Source: Alcanivorax sp. UBA4485
GTDB lineage: Bacteria > Pseudomonadota > Gammaproteobacteria > Pseudomonadales > Alcanivoracaceae
Direction of reading: 5' to 3'
DNA: 23,942 nucleotides
NCBI GenBank assembly: GCA_002389055.1
Contig: DGNT01000182.1
Span: forward strand, 1-23,942
The notes under the pieces were generated by a model, which worked only from the letters and a program-made list of their open reading frames with translations, ran no database searches and was not told where the DNA came from. Positions 1-6,749 of the stretch are shown one piece after another. How positions within the stretch are numbered: position 1 is the first letter of the stretch; each line of letters begins with the position of its first letter. The position numbers were made by a program, and so were the translations under genes.

Positions 1-338
1 TGCTCGAGCTCGGCGCTGCGGTTCATCGGGTTGATCGGCACGACAATGGCGTTGGCGCGCAGAATGGCGTAGTAACCGATGATGAACTGCGGTGCGTTCT
101 GCATGAACAGCATCACCCGGTCGCCTTTTTCCACGCCCAGGTGCTTCAGTTCGCCGGCCAGGGCGTCCACCTGCTGCTTGAGTTCCCGGTAGGTGATGGG
201 CGCATCGTAGTAGATGATCGCGTTCTCATCCGGGTAGCGCAGCGCGGAAATTTCGAGGTTGCTGTAAAGGCTGGTTTCCGGAAGCTTGAGCTGGTGAGGC
301 AGCCCCTCCGGCCAGACGGCAAAATGCCGATCAAACAT
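1..338 (-). CDS. AMP-forming acyl-CoA synthetase (N-terminal part, runs off the window)
   Basis: Reading the minus strand from an ATG at 338 gives an open frame of 112 codons to the window edge, so the gene is cut by the window and only its N-terminus is seen. It begins MFDRHFAVWPEGLPHQ. It then shows the usual N-terminal pattern of long/medium-chain fatty-acid CoA ligases: ITYRELKQQVDALA, a GVEKGDRVMLFMQN stretch and a YYAILRANAIVVPINP segment. A GGGAGAG ribosome-binding site lies about seven bases before the ATG. Enzymes of this superfamily adenylate a carboxylic acid and transfer it to CoA. As the last gene of the minus-strand row with a dehydrogenase, SDR and kinase, it would activate the substrate acid of that pathway (an LvaE-like role, inferred). 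The AMP-binding and C-terminal motifs lie outside the window, so substrate class cannot be judged. Confidence 0.85.
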   Translation of the reverse strand, partial: MFDRHFAVWPEGLPHQLKLPETSLYSNLEISALRYPDENAIIYYDAPITYRELKQQVDALAGELKHLGVEKGDRVMLFMQNAPQFIIGYYAILRANAIVVPINPMNRSAELE

Positions 339-370
339 GCCTGTGCTCTCCCTATATATTTTCTATATCG

Positions 371-402
371 ACGGCCGGCACCGGAAAACCGGTGCCGGCC
401 GT
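371..402. promoter_or_regulatory. Perfect 14-bp stem hairpin in the synthetase leader
   Basis: The arms ACGGCCGGCACCGG (371-384) and CCGGTGCCGGCCGT (389-402) pair perfectly around an AAAA loop. In the minus-strand transcript the hairpin ends about 33 bases before the synthetase ATG. It is not followed by a run of U, so it is not a classical terminator in that direction. It could be a weak terminator, an mRNA stabiliser or a leader structure; the sequence does not decide which. Confidence 0.6.
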
Positions 403-491
403 TTGGATTGTTGTAAGGCCCGCGGAGACGCGGACAGTACCGGACCCTGACCCGCGCTTTTGTTAACGCGGATACAGAACCAGTACTGAAG

Positions 492-507
492 TTGACCAAG
501 CGGTCAA
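492..507. promoter_or_regulatory. Candidate TetR-type operator upstream of the synthetase
   Basis: TTGACC and GGTCAA flank AAGC, giving a 16-bp inverted repeat of a form typical of TetR-family operators. It lies 154 bases upstream of the synthetase start on the minus strand, where a promoter would be expected. The TTGACC half-site could itself serve as a -35 box on either strand. The cognate regulator is unknown, and the efflux repressor in this window has a different operator. Confidence 0.4.
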
Positions 508-568
508 TCTGACATGGCGCCCCTGGGGCGTCAATACTATTTTGGAATATGGTTTCGCATTCCGGGGG

Positions 569-629
569 TCTCTGGAATCCTGCCGGGTGGCTTCGCCACC
601 CTTTCGCGGGCAGGGCCCGCTCCTACAAG
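569..629 (-). repeat. REP-like intergenic repeat, single unit
   Basis: The sequence runs from TCTCTGGAATCCTGCCGG through a GTGGCTTCGCCAC hairpin to CTTTCGCGGGCAGGGCCCGC and a GTAGGAGC-type end (read as its complement). It matches the right half of the paired repeats at 13541 and 23746, in the same orientation as those right halves. It lies just downstream of surE. Confidence 0.8.
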
Positions 630-645
630 GTGCCTCGACCTTACG

Positions 646-1443
646 CTATCCGGGCAAAGGCCGGTCGCCTTGCTGGAAGCATTCATCCGCCAGCGCGTCA
701 TCGCAGCGGGTGGGCTGCAGGGGCATCACCGAGATGTGCCCATCGCGCAGGGCGACCACGTCGGATTGCGGGTGGTCGATGCTGGACGGACGGCGCTCGA
801 ACGACAGCCAGTGGTAGGCCAGCCCGCGGCCGTCGGTGCCGTGCACCAGGCGCGGCCCGGCGATGCCGCCGCCGATCTGCCGGGTGAAACGGCTGCCGCG
901 CAGCTCCGCCACCGGCAGGTCGGGGAAGTTGATGTTCCAGCAGGCGCGCTGGTAGCCGTCGCGGTCGGCGCCGGCCTGCCACAGCTCGCGGATCAGACCG
1001 GCGGCGTAGCGGGTGGTGGGCGCGTAATCGATGGCGGCGCGGTCGACGAACGCCTGGCTCAGGGCGATGCCCGGCAGGCCCAGGTGGGCGGCGGCGAGTA
1101 CCGCGCCGACGGTGCCCGAATACATCACCGAATCACTCAGGTTGGCGCCGCAGTTGACGCCGGACAGCACCAGATCCGGCGCTTCGTCCCCGAACCATTC
1201 GGCCATCGCGAACATGACGCAGTCGGCGGGGGTGCCGGACACCGCGAAGCGCCGCTCCCCATGGCTGTAGACGCGCAGCGGCGTATGCAGGGAAATGCCC
1301 TGCCCCACCCCGCTCTGATCGTGCTCCGGCGCCACCACCCAGACTTCCTCGGCGAGCTGCGCGGCGATGTCCTCGGCGATCTTCAGGCCCGGCGCGTCAA
1401 TGCCGTCATCATTGGTCAACAAAATCCTGCCAAACGGCTTCAT
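646..1443 (-). CDS. surE: SurE-family 5'/3'-nucleotidase (survival protein SurE)
   Basis: This 265-residue protein carries the SurE signature near its start, ILLTNDDGIDAPG, with the metal-binding Asp pair at 12-13. The QSGVGQGISL segment and the SGVNCGANLSDSVMYSGTVGA block follow, supplying the conserved Ser and Asn residues. SurE proteins are cytoplasmic, divalent-metal-dependent phosphatases acting on nucleoside monophosphates and some other phosphoesters. The usual pcm/nlpD/rpoS neighbours are absent. Instead the gene sits 33 bases after a kinase gene inside an acyl-CoA operon. The start is the ATG directly after five 7-base repeats, and no Shine-Dalgarno sequence is visible, which is unusual for this window. 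A role on a phosphorylated intermediate of the operon is an inference; housekeeping nucleotidase is the alternative. Confidence 0.9.
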   Translation of the reverse strand: MKPFGRILLTNDDGIDAPGLKIAEDIAAQLAEEVWVVAPEHDQSGVGQGISLHTPLRVYSHGERRFAVSGTPADCVMFAMAEWFGDEAPDLVLSGVNCGANLSDSVMYSGTVGAVLAAAHLGLPGIALSQAFVDRAAIDYAPTTRYAAGLIRELWQAGADRDGYQRACWNINFPDLPVAELRGSRFTRQIGGGIAGPRLVHGTDGRGLAYHWLSFERRPSSIDHPQSDVVALRDGHISVMPLQPTRCDDALADECFQQGDRPLPG

Positions 1444-1478
1444 AACTGTTCACTATTCACTGTTAACTGTTAACTATT
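1444..1478 (-). repeat. Five tandem 7-base repeats abutting the surE start codon
   Basis: Read on the minus strand, the whole spacer between the kinase stop codon and the surE ATG consists of AATAGTT, AACAGTT, AACAGTG, AATAGTG and AACAGTT, followed immediately by ATG. The first unit overlaps the TAA stop of the upstream gene. The tract is AT-rich in a GC-rich neighbourhood and replaces the expected ribosome-binding site. Confidence 0.85.
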
Positions 1479-2532
1479 ACTTGTGTGTGCGCGCGATTTG
1501 CCAGCCGCGCTCGGCGATCAGCCCGGCCCGCTTGCCCACTTCCAGGGCGTTGCGGTTGCTGGCGTTGCCTTGCAGGGCGCGGGCGTAAACGCCTTGCAGA
1601 ATAGCCGCGGAACGGAACAAGGCAAAGGCCAGGAACACCGGCCAATCGTTAATGCCGTCACGGCCGGCGCCTTCGCAGTAACGCTGCAGCAGGCTCTGCT
1701 CGTCGGGGATGCCGCGGGCGCGCAGATCCAGGCCGTCGAGGCCGCGCACGCCGTTCACGCCGTGGGGCATGTGGTACGGCAGGCAGCAATAGGCCAGGTC
1801 GGCGAGCGGGTGACCGATGGTGGCCAGTTCCCAGTCAAGCACCGCCACCACGTCAGGGGTGCGGTTATCCACCAACAGATTGCCGAGGCGGAAATCGCCA
1901 TGGGCGATGGCGGCGCTGTCATCCTGGGGAATATTGTCCGCCAGCCACGCCATCAGGTTATCCATGGCCGGCATTTCATCGGTCTTGGAGGCTTCATACT
2001 GAGCGCTCCAGCGTTTCACCTGGCGCTCCACATAGCCCTTGGGCTTGCCGAAATCGCCCAGCCCGGCGGCCTGGTAGTCGACGCTGTGCAGTTTGGCCAG
2101 GGTGTCGATCTTGTCGTTGTAGAGGCCGGCGCGCTGGTCCTTGGGCAGGGCTTCCAATTGCGGCTGGGTGAACACCCGGCCGGGCACGAAATCCATCACA
2201 TAGAAGCTGGTGCCGATCACCGCGTCGTCTTCACAGAGCACGTGCATGGCCGGCACCGGCACATCGCTGTGCTCGCCAAGCGCCTTCATCACCCGGTATT
2301 CCCGGTCCACCTGGTGGGCGGAGGGCAGCACCTTGCCGGGCGGTTTCTTGCGCAGCACGTACTCGCGGTCGCCGCTTTGCAGCAGATAGGTGGGGTTGGA
2401 CTGCCCGCCCTGGAACTGACGCACCTTGAGCGCGCCATCCAGCAAACCCTGCTCTTTCAAATATTCGGCAAGGCGCGCTTCGTCGAGGCGATGCGCCTCA
2501 AGGACAGGGACGATTTCCGGTTGACCTTCCAT
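1477..2532 (-). CDS. Aminoglycoside-phosphotransferase-like kinase (ACAD10/11 N-domain / LvaA type)
   Basis: The ATG at 2532 is chosen because it follows a GAGGAA ribosome-binding site; a longer in-frame extension runs through a REP repeat and is spurious. The product has 351 residues. It has a kinase-like fold with a nucleotide-binding N-lobe (GGQSNPTYLL, YVLRKKPPG) and the catalytic loop HGDFRLGN with H211, D213 and N218. The metal-binding D233 follows in VLDWELATIGHPLADLAY. This is the APH-like family seen as the N-terminal domain of ACAD10/ACAD11 and as LvaA of Pseudomonas putida, which phosphorylates the hydroxyl of 4-hydroxyacyl-CoA. The neighbouring dehydrogenase, SDR and CoA ligase fit that role. 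Drug resistance is not suggested. The exact substrate is unknown, and no LvaB-like partner is seen. Confidence 0.88.
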   Translation of the reverse strand: MEGQPEIVPVLEAHRLDEARLAEYLKEQGLLDGALKVRQFQGGQSNPTYLLQSGDREYVLRKKPPGKVLPSAHQVDREYRVMKALGEHSDVPVPAMHVLCEDDAVIGTSFYVMDFVPGRVFTQPQLEALPKDQRAGLYNDKIDTLAKLHSVDYQAAGLGDFGKPKGYVERQVKRWSAQYEASKTDEMPAMDNLMAWLADNIPQDDSAAIAHGDFRLGNLLVDNRTPDVVAVLDWELATIGHPLADLAYCCLPYHMPHGVNGVRGLDGLDLRARGIPDEQSLLQRYCEGAGRDGINDWPVFLAFALFRSAAILQGVYARALQGNASNRNALEVGKRAGLIAERGWQIARTHK

Positions 2533-2550
2533 AACTATTCCTCGAATCAA

Positions 2551-2596
2551 GGTGGGAGCGGGCCCCACCCTTTCGCGGGCAGGGCCCGCTCCCACA
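2551..2596. repeat. Compact REP palindrome between SDR and kinase genes
   Basis: GTGGGAGCGGGCCC at the left and its complement GGGCCCGCTCCCAC at the right enclose ACCCTTTCGCGGGCA. This looks like a REP pair whose middle has been lost. It lies inside the minus-strand operon, in the 88-base gap between the SDR stop and the kinase start. Confidence 0.8.
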
Positions 2597-2620
2597 AGAG
2601 CTGTTCCATAACGCCGGTCG

Positions 2621-3385
2621 CTAACAAATGGTTTCGCCGCCGTCGGCGACGATGGTCTGCCCGGTGACATAGGCGCTGGCCGGGCTGGCCAGGAACAGCG
2701 CCACGCCGGCAATGTCCACCGGCTCGCCGATGCGCCGCACCGGGGTGCGCTCTTCGGCGCGCTGGCGGCGCACCGGATCCTCGGTGAGCGCCTTGGCGAA
2801 ATCGGTACGCACCAGGCCGGGGGCGATGCTGTTAACGCGGATGTTGCGCGGCCCCCACTCCACCGCCAGGTTACGCGCCAGGGCCGCCTCGGCGGCCTTG
2901 GACACCCCGTAGGTGCCGATCGTGGCGTTGCCGCGCAGGCCGGCGATGCTGGAAATAATAATCACATTGCCGCCGCCGTTCTTGTCCATCTCCGGCAGCA
3001 CCCGGTTGCACAGCCAGAAGGTGCCCTTGGCATTGGTGTCCATGATCTTGTCCCAGGCCTCGTCGGTGAGCTCGGAGGTGGGGCCGTAGACCGGGTTGGT
3101 GGCGGCGTTGCAGACCAGAATATCGATGCGGCCGAAAGCGGCCAGGGTTTCGTCGACCAGGTTCATCAGGTCGTCTTTTTTGCCGACGTTGCAGGGCACC
3201 GCGATGGCCTCGCCGCCGGCGGCCTTGATCGCCTCGCAGACGTCGTGGCAGGGCTCCGGCTTACGGCTGGAGATCACCACCTTGGCGCCGGCGGCGGCCA
3301 TTTCCTCGGCGATGGCCTTACCGATGCCCTTGGTGGAGCCGGTGATCAGGGCGACCTTGCCTTTCAGATCGAAGAGTTTGCTCAT
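2621..3385 (-). CDS. Short-chain dehydrogenase/reductase of the acyl-CoA operon
   Basis: This classical SDR has 254 residues. The cofactor motif TGSTKGIG lies at 15-22. A CNAATN segment stands where NNAG is usual, and the catalytic Tyr/Lys pair is Y159/K163 in TYGVSK, preceded by IISSIAG. The C-terminus ends YVTGQTIVADGGETIC. The ATG at 3385 follows GGGAGAACAAC; upstream in-frame codons belong to another frame of the dehydrogenase gene. It starts 23 bases after the dehydrogenase stop and so is probably cotranscribed with it. In an lva-type pathway the SDR (LvaD) oxidises a 3-hydroxyacyl-CoA to the 3-keto form with NAD(P)+; that assignment here comes from gene order and family. Confidence 0.9.
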   Translation of the reverse strand: MSKLFDLKGKVALITGSTKGIGKAIAEEMAAAGAKVVISSRKPEPCHDVCEAIKAAGGEAIAVPCNVGKKDDLMNLVDETLAAFGRIDILVCNAATNPVYGPTSELTDEAWDKIMDTNAKGTFWLCNRVLPEMDKNGGGNVIIISSIAGLRGNATIGTYGVSKAAEAALARNLAVEWGPRNIRVNSIAPGLVRTDFAKALTEDPVRRQRAEERTPVRRIGEPVDIAGVALFLASPASAYVTGQTIVADGGETIC

Positions 3386-3408
3386 TGTTGTTCTCCCGGG
3401 ATTCGTTC

Positions 3409-4611
<1,203 letters not shown>

Positions 4612-4689
4612 CGGGGGGCTCTCCTCGGTGTTTATTCTGGTCTTGAATCGGCCCCGAAATGTGGCATGACCGGATGGTCGCGTCAAATT

Positions 4690-4710
4690 TTTCGGAACGA
4701 TGTTCCGAAA
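4690..4710. promoter_or_regulatory. Perfect 21-bp palindrome upstream of the dehydrogenase operon
   Basis: TTTCGGAAC (4690-4698) and GTTCCGAAA (4702-4710) flank GAT. The right edge touches the stop codon of the efflux repressor. A minus-strand TTGACG (4688-4683) just downstream could be a -35 box for the dehydrogenase operon, so the palindrome may be an operator. As a terminator for the repressor gene it would have only a short, broken U-tract. Confidence 0.5.
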
Positions 4711-5346
4711 TTACCGACCGGACAGGGACGGGCACTCGCGCAGGCTGCCCAGGTAGCAATCAACGAAGTGTTCGGCCTCCGCTTCCAGGTCGAAGGCCTC
4801 GGGAATCAGCAGCCAGGTGTAGAGCATGCCGGTCATCTGCACGTGCAACATGGTGATGGCGCGCTCGATATTGAGCGTGTCGGGCAGCTGCCCTTGGGCG
4901 ATGGCATTATTGAGAGTACGGCGAATCATGTCGGAGCCGTCCAGGTAGGTCTCTTGTTGCCTGGCCATGAGCGGGTCGGTCTGGGCGGTGAACTCGCATT
5001 TGTGGAAGATGATTTCGAACACACGTTTCCGGCACGGATCTCGCACGGTATCGTGGAGCACATAGATCAACAGTTCGCGGAGCTTGCCCAGCGGGTCGGT
5101 CTCGTCCGGGCTTTCCGCTTGCTGGGAGAGGGATTCCATGGGCAGCCGGTGCCGTTCGGTCATGGCCACGAAGACATCGTGCTTGTTCTTGAAATGCCAG
5201 TAGATCGCACCACGGGTGACGCCCGCTTCCTCGGCGATGTCATTCAGCGAGGAACGGGACACACCCTTTTTATGAAACACGCGCTCGGCGGCATCAATGA
5301 TCTGCTCGCGGGTTTCGAGGGCTTCCGCCTTAGTGCGCCTGACCAT
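4711..5346 (-). CDS. TetR/AcrR-family efflux repressor (TtgR/AcrR-like)
   Basis: The product has 211 residues, the usual length for AcrR/TtgR/MexR-type TetR regulators. The N-terminal helix-turn-helix region includes TREQIIDAAERVF and SLNDIAEEAGVTRGAIYWHFKNKHDVF, close to the AcrR/TtgR signature. The larger C-terminal domain would bind drug-like ligands and release the repressor from DNA. It is divergent from an RND efflux operon. A 24-bp palindrome in the shared promoter matches the E. coli AcrR operator at 22 of 24 positions by my comparison from memory, so it very likely represses both its own gene and the pump. The gene ends next to another palindrome at 4690-4710. Confidence 0.92.
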   Translation of the reverse strand: MVRRTKAEALETREQIIDAAERVFHKKGVSRSSLNDIAEEAGVTRGAIYWHFKNKHDVFVAMTERHRLPMESLSQQAESPDETDPLGKLRELLIYVLHDTVRDPCRKRVFEIIFHKCEFTAQTDPLMARQQETYLDGSDMIRRTLNNAIAQGQLPDTLNIERAITMLHVQMTGMLYTWLLIPEAFDLEAEAEHFVDCYLGSLRECPSLSGR

Positions 5347-5389
5347 CGGCTACTCCTGTGATGATGCACGGTTGTTTCATAGTTTATTC

Positions 5390-5421
5390 ACTATACATAC
5401 GTTTCTGAATGTATGTATACT
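5390..5421. promoter_or_regulatory. AcrR-type operator with two mirror-image overlapping promoters
   Basis: The inverted repeat has arms TATACATAC (5392-5400) and GTATGTATA (5411-5419) around GTTTCTGAAT. The plus strand has TATACA (5392-5397), an 18-base spacer and a -10 TATACT (5416-5421) for the pump. The minus strand has TATACA (5419-5414), an 18-base spacer and TATAGT (5395-5390) for the repressor. The operator therefore covers both promoters. Confidence 0.8.
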
Positions 5422-5468
5422 CCCAAGCTGTTTTTCCATCCGCTTTTAATAGAAAAACCGAGGTTCCC

Positions 5469-6737
5469 ATGCGCACAGCTCCGGTTGCTTTACCGATTGC
5501 CCTATTTCTCAGTCTCGCCCTGGCCGCCTGCGGCGGCGACGACCAGACGGGCGGCGATCGGCCGCCACCGGAAGCCGGCTTTATCGCTGTCACGCCCGAG
5601 CCGTTCACCCTCACCAGCGAGTTGCCCGGCCGCACCACCCCGCACCAGGTGGCCGAGGTGCGCCCGCAGGTCAACGGCATCATCGAGGAGCGGCTGTTCG
5701 AGGAAGGCCAGCTGGTGGAGAAAGGCGAGCCGCTGTACCGCATCGACGACAGCCTGTACCAGGCGGATGTGGAGAGCGCCCGGGCGGAGCTGGCGCGGGC
5801 CCAGGCGACGCTGAAGTCCACCCGGCTGCGCGCGGAGCGGTTCGAGAAGCTGCTGGATATGAAAGCGGTGAGCCAGCAGGAGTATGACGAAGCGGAGGCC
5901 GCGCTGGGCGAGAACCAGGCCCAGGTGGCGGCGGCCCGGGCGGCGCTGAGCAGCGCCCGCACCAACCTGGATTACACCACCCTGGAGGCGCCCATCAGTG
6001 GCCGCATCGGCCGCTCCGCGGTGACCGCCGGGGCGCTGGTGACCGCCAACCAGGCGCAGACTCTGGCCACGATCCGCCAGCTGGACCCGATTTACGTGGA
6101 TCTGACCCAGTCCGCCCGGGAGCTGCGCCGCCTGCGTCAGGCGCTGGAAAACGGCGAGCTGGAAAAGGTGGGCGACGACAAGGCGCGGGTCACCCTGCTG
6201 ATGGAAGACGGCAGCGAGTACAAGCACGAGGGCGTGCTGCAGTTCTCCGAGTACGCGGTGGAAGAAAGCACCGGCTCGGTGACGCTGCGGGCCCTGTTCC
6301 CCAACCCGGACGGCGACCTGCTGCCGGGCATGTTCGTGCGCGCCAAACTCCCCGAGGGTGAGCGCAGCGACGCGATCCTGGTGCCGCAGAAGGGCGTGGC
6401 CCGGGACTCCACCGGCCAGGCCACGGCCATGGTGATCAACGAGAACGACCAGGTGGAGCGGCGCAACGTGACCACCGAACGGGCCGTGGGCAACCGCTGG
6501 TTGATCGCGGAAGGCCTGAGCGGCGGCGACCGCTTGATCGTGGAAGGCCTGCAAAAAATCCAGCCGGGCATGACCATCAAGCCGGTGAAGGTGGATGAAG
6601 AACAGGCCGAGGCCGGCCCGCAGGCGGAAAAAGGCGAGACGCCGCCCGAACAGAAGCAGCAAGAGCGGCAGGAAGGTCTCGGCGGCGAGAACCCGGCTTC
6701 AAGCGGCGCCCAGATGGGCGGCGGCGAAAACCAGTAA
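5469..6737 (+). CDS. RND efflux periplasmic adaptor (MexA/TtgA/AcrA family)
   Basis: Starting at the ATG at 5469 (GAGG six bases upstream) gives 422 residues; the longer in-frame reading would begin inside the operator. The N-terminus is a lipoprotein signal, MRTAPVALPIALFLSLALAAC, whose LAAC lipobox gives a lipidated Cys21. The barrel/lipoyl part includes EVRPQVNGIIEERLFEEGQLV, then an alpha-helical hairpin around residues 95-165 rich in Ala, Glu and Gln. A second lipoyl half follows (TTLEAPISGRIGRSAV), then the membrane-proximal domain ending near GLQKIQPGMTIKPV. The extreme C-terminus is a Glu/Gln-rich tail. The adaptor bridges pump and outer-membrane channel in the periplasm. The pump gene starts 12 bases downstream. 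Confidence 0.95.
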   Translation: MRTAPVALPIALFLSLALAACGGDDQTGGDRPPPEAGFIAVTPEPFTLTSELPGRTTPHQVAEVRPQVNGIIEERLFEEGQLVEKGEPLYRIDDSLYQADVESARAELARAQATLKSTRLRAERFEKLLDMKAVSQQEYDEAEAALGENQAQVAAARAALSSARTNLDYTTLEAPISGRIGRSAVTAGALVTANQAQTLATIRQLDPIYVDLTQSARELRRLRQALENGELEKVGDDKARVTLLMEDGSEYKHEGVLQFSEYAVEESTGSVTLRALFPNPDGDLLPGMFVRAKLPEGERSDAILVPQKGVARDSTGQATAMVINENDQVERRNVTTERAVGNRWLIAEGLSGGDRLIVEGLQKIQPGMTIKPVKVDEEQAEAGPQAEKGETPPEQKQQERQEGLGGENPASSGAQMGGGENQ

Positions 6738-6749
6738 TCGGGGATTATC

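Larger units (their letters stand above)
339..645. other. Gene-free stretch between surE and the acyl-CoA synthetase
   Basis: This gap of about 300 bases holds a long hairpin (371-402), a TetR-type palindrome (492-507) and one REP-like repeat (569-629). A weak sigma-70 candidate on the minus strand has TTGACG near 528-523 upstream of the palindrome. I see no credible coding frame; overlapping open frames here lack ribosome-binding sites and run through the repeats. Confidence 0.6.

Noticed and set aside
1483..2667. A 394-codon plus-strand open frame opposite the kinase
   Set aside because: It is antisense to a kinase with intact catalytic motifs and its end runs into a REP repeat.
2533..2712. 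N-terminal extension of the kinase
   Set aside because: The extension is translated from the REP palindrome and the end of the SDR gene; the ATG at 2532 has a good ribosome-binding site and fits the family.
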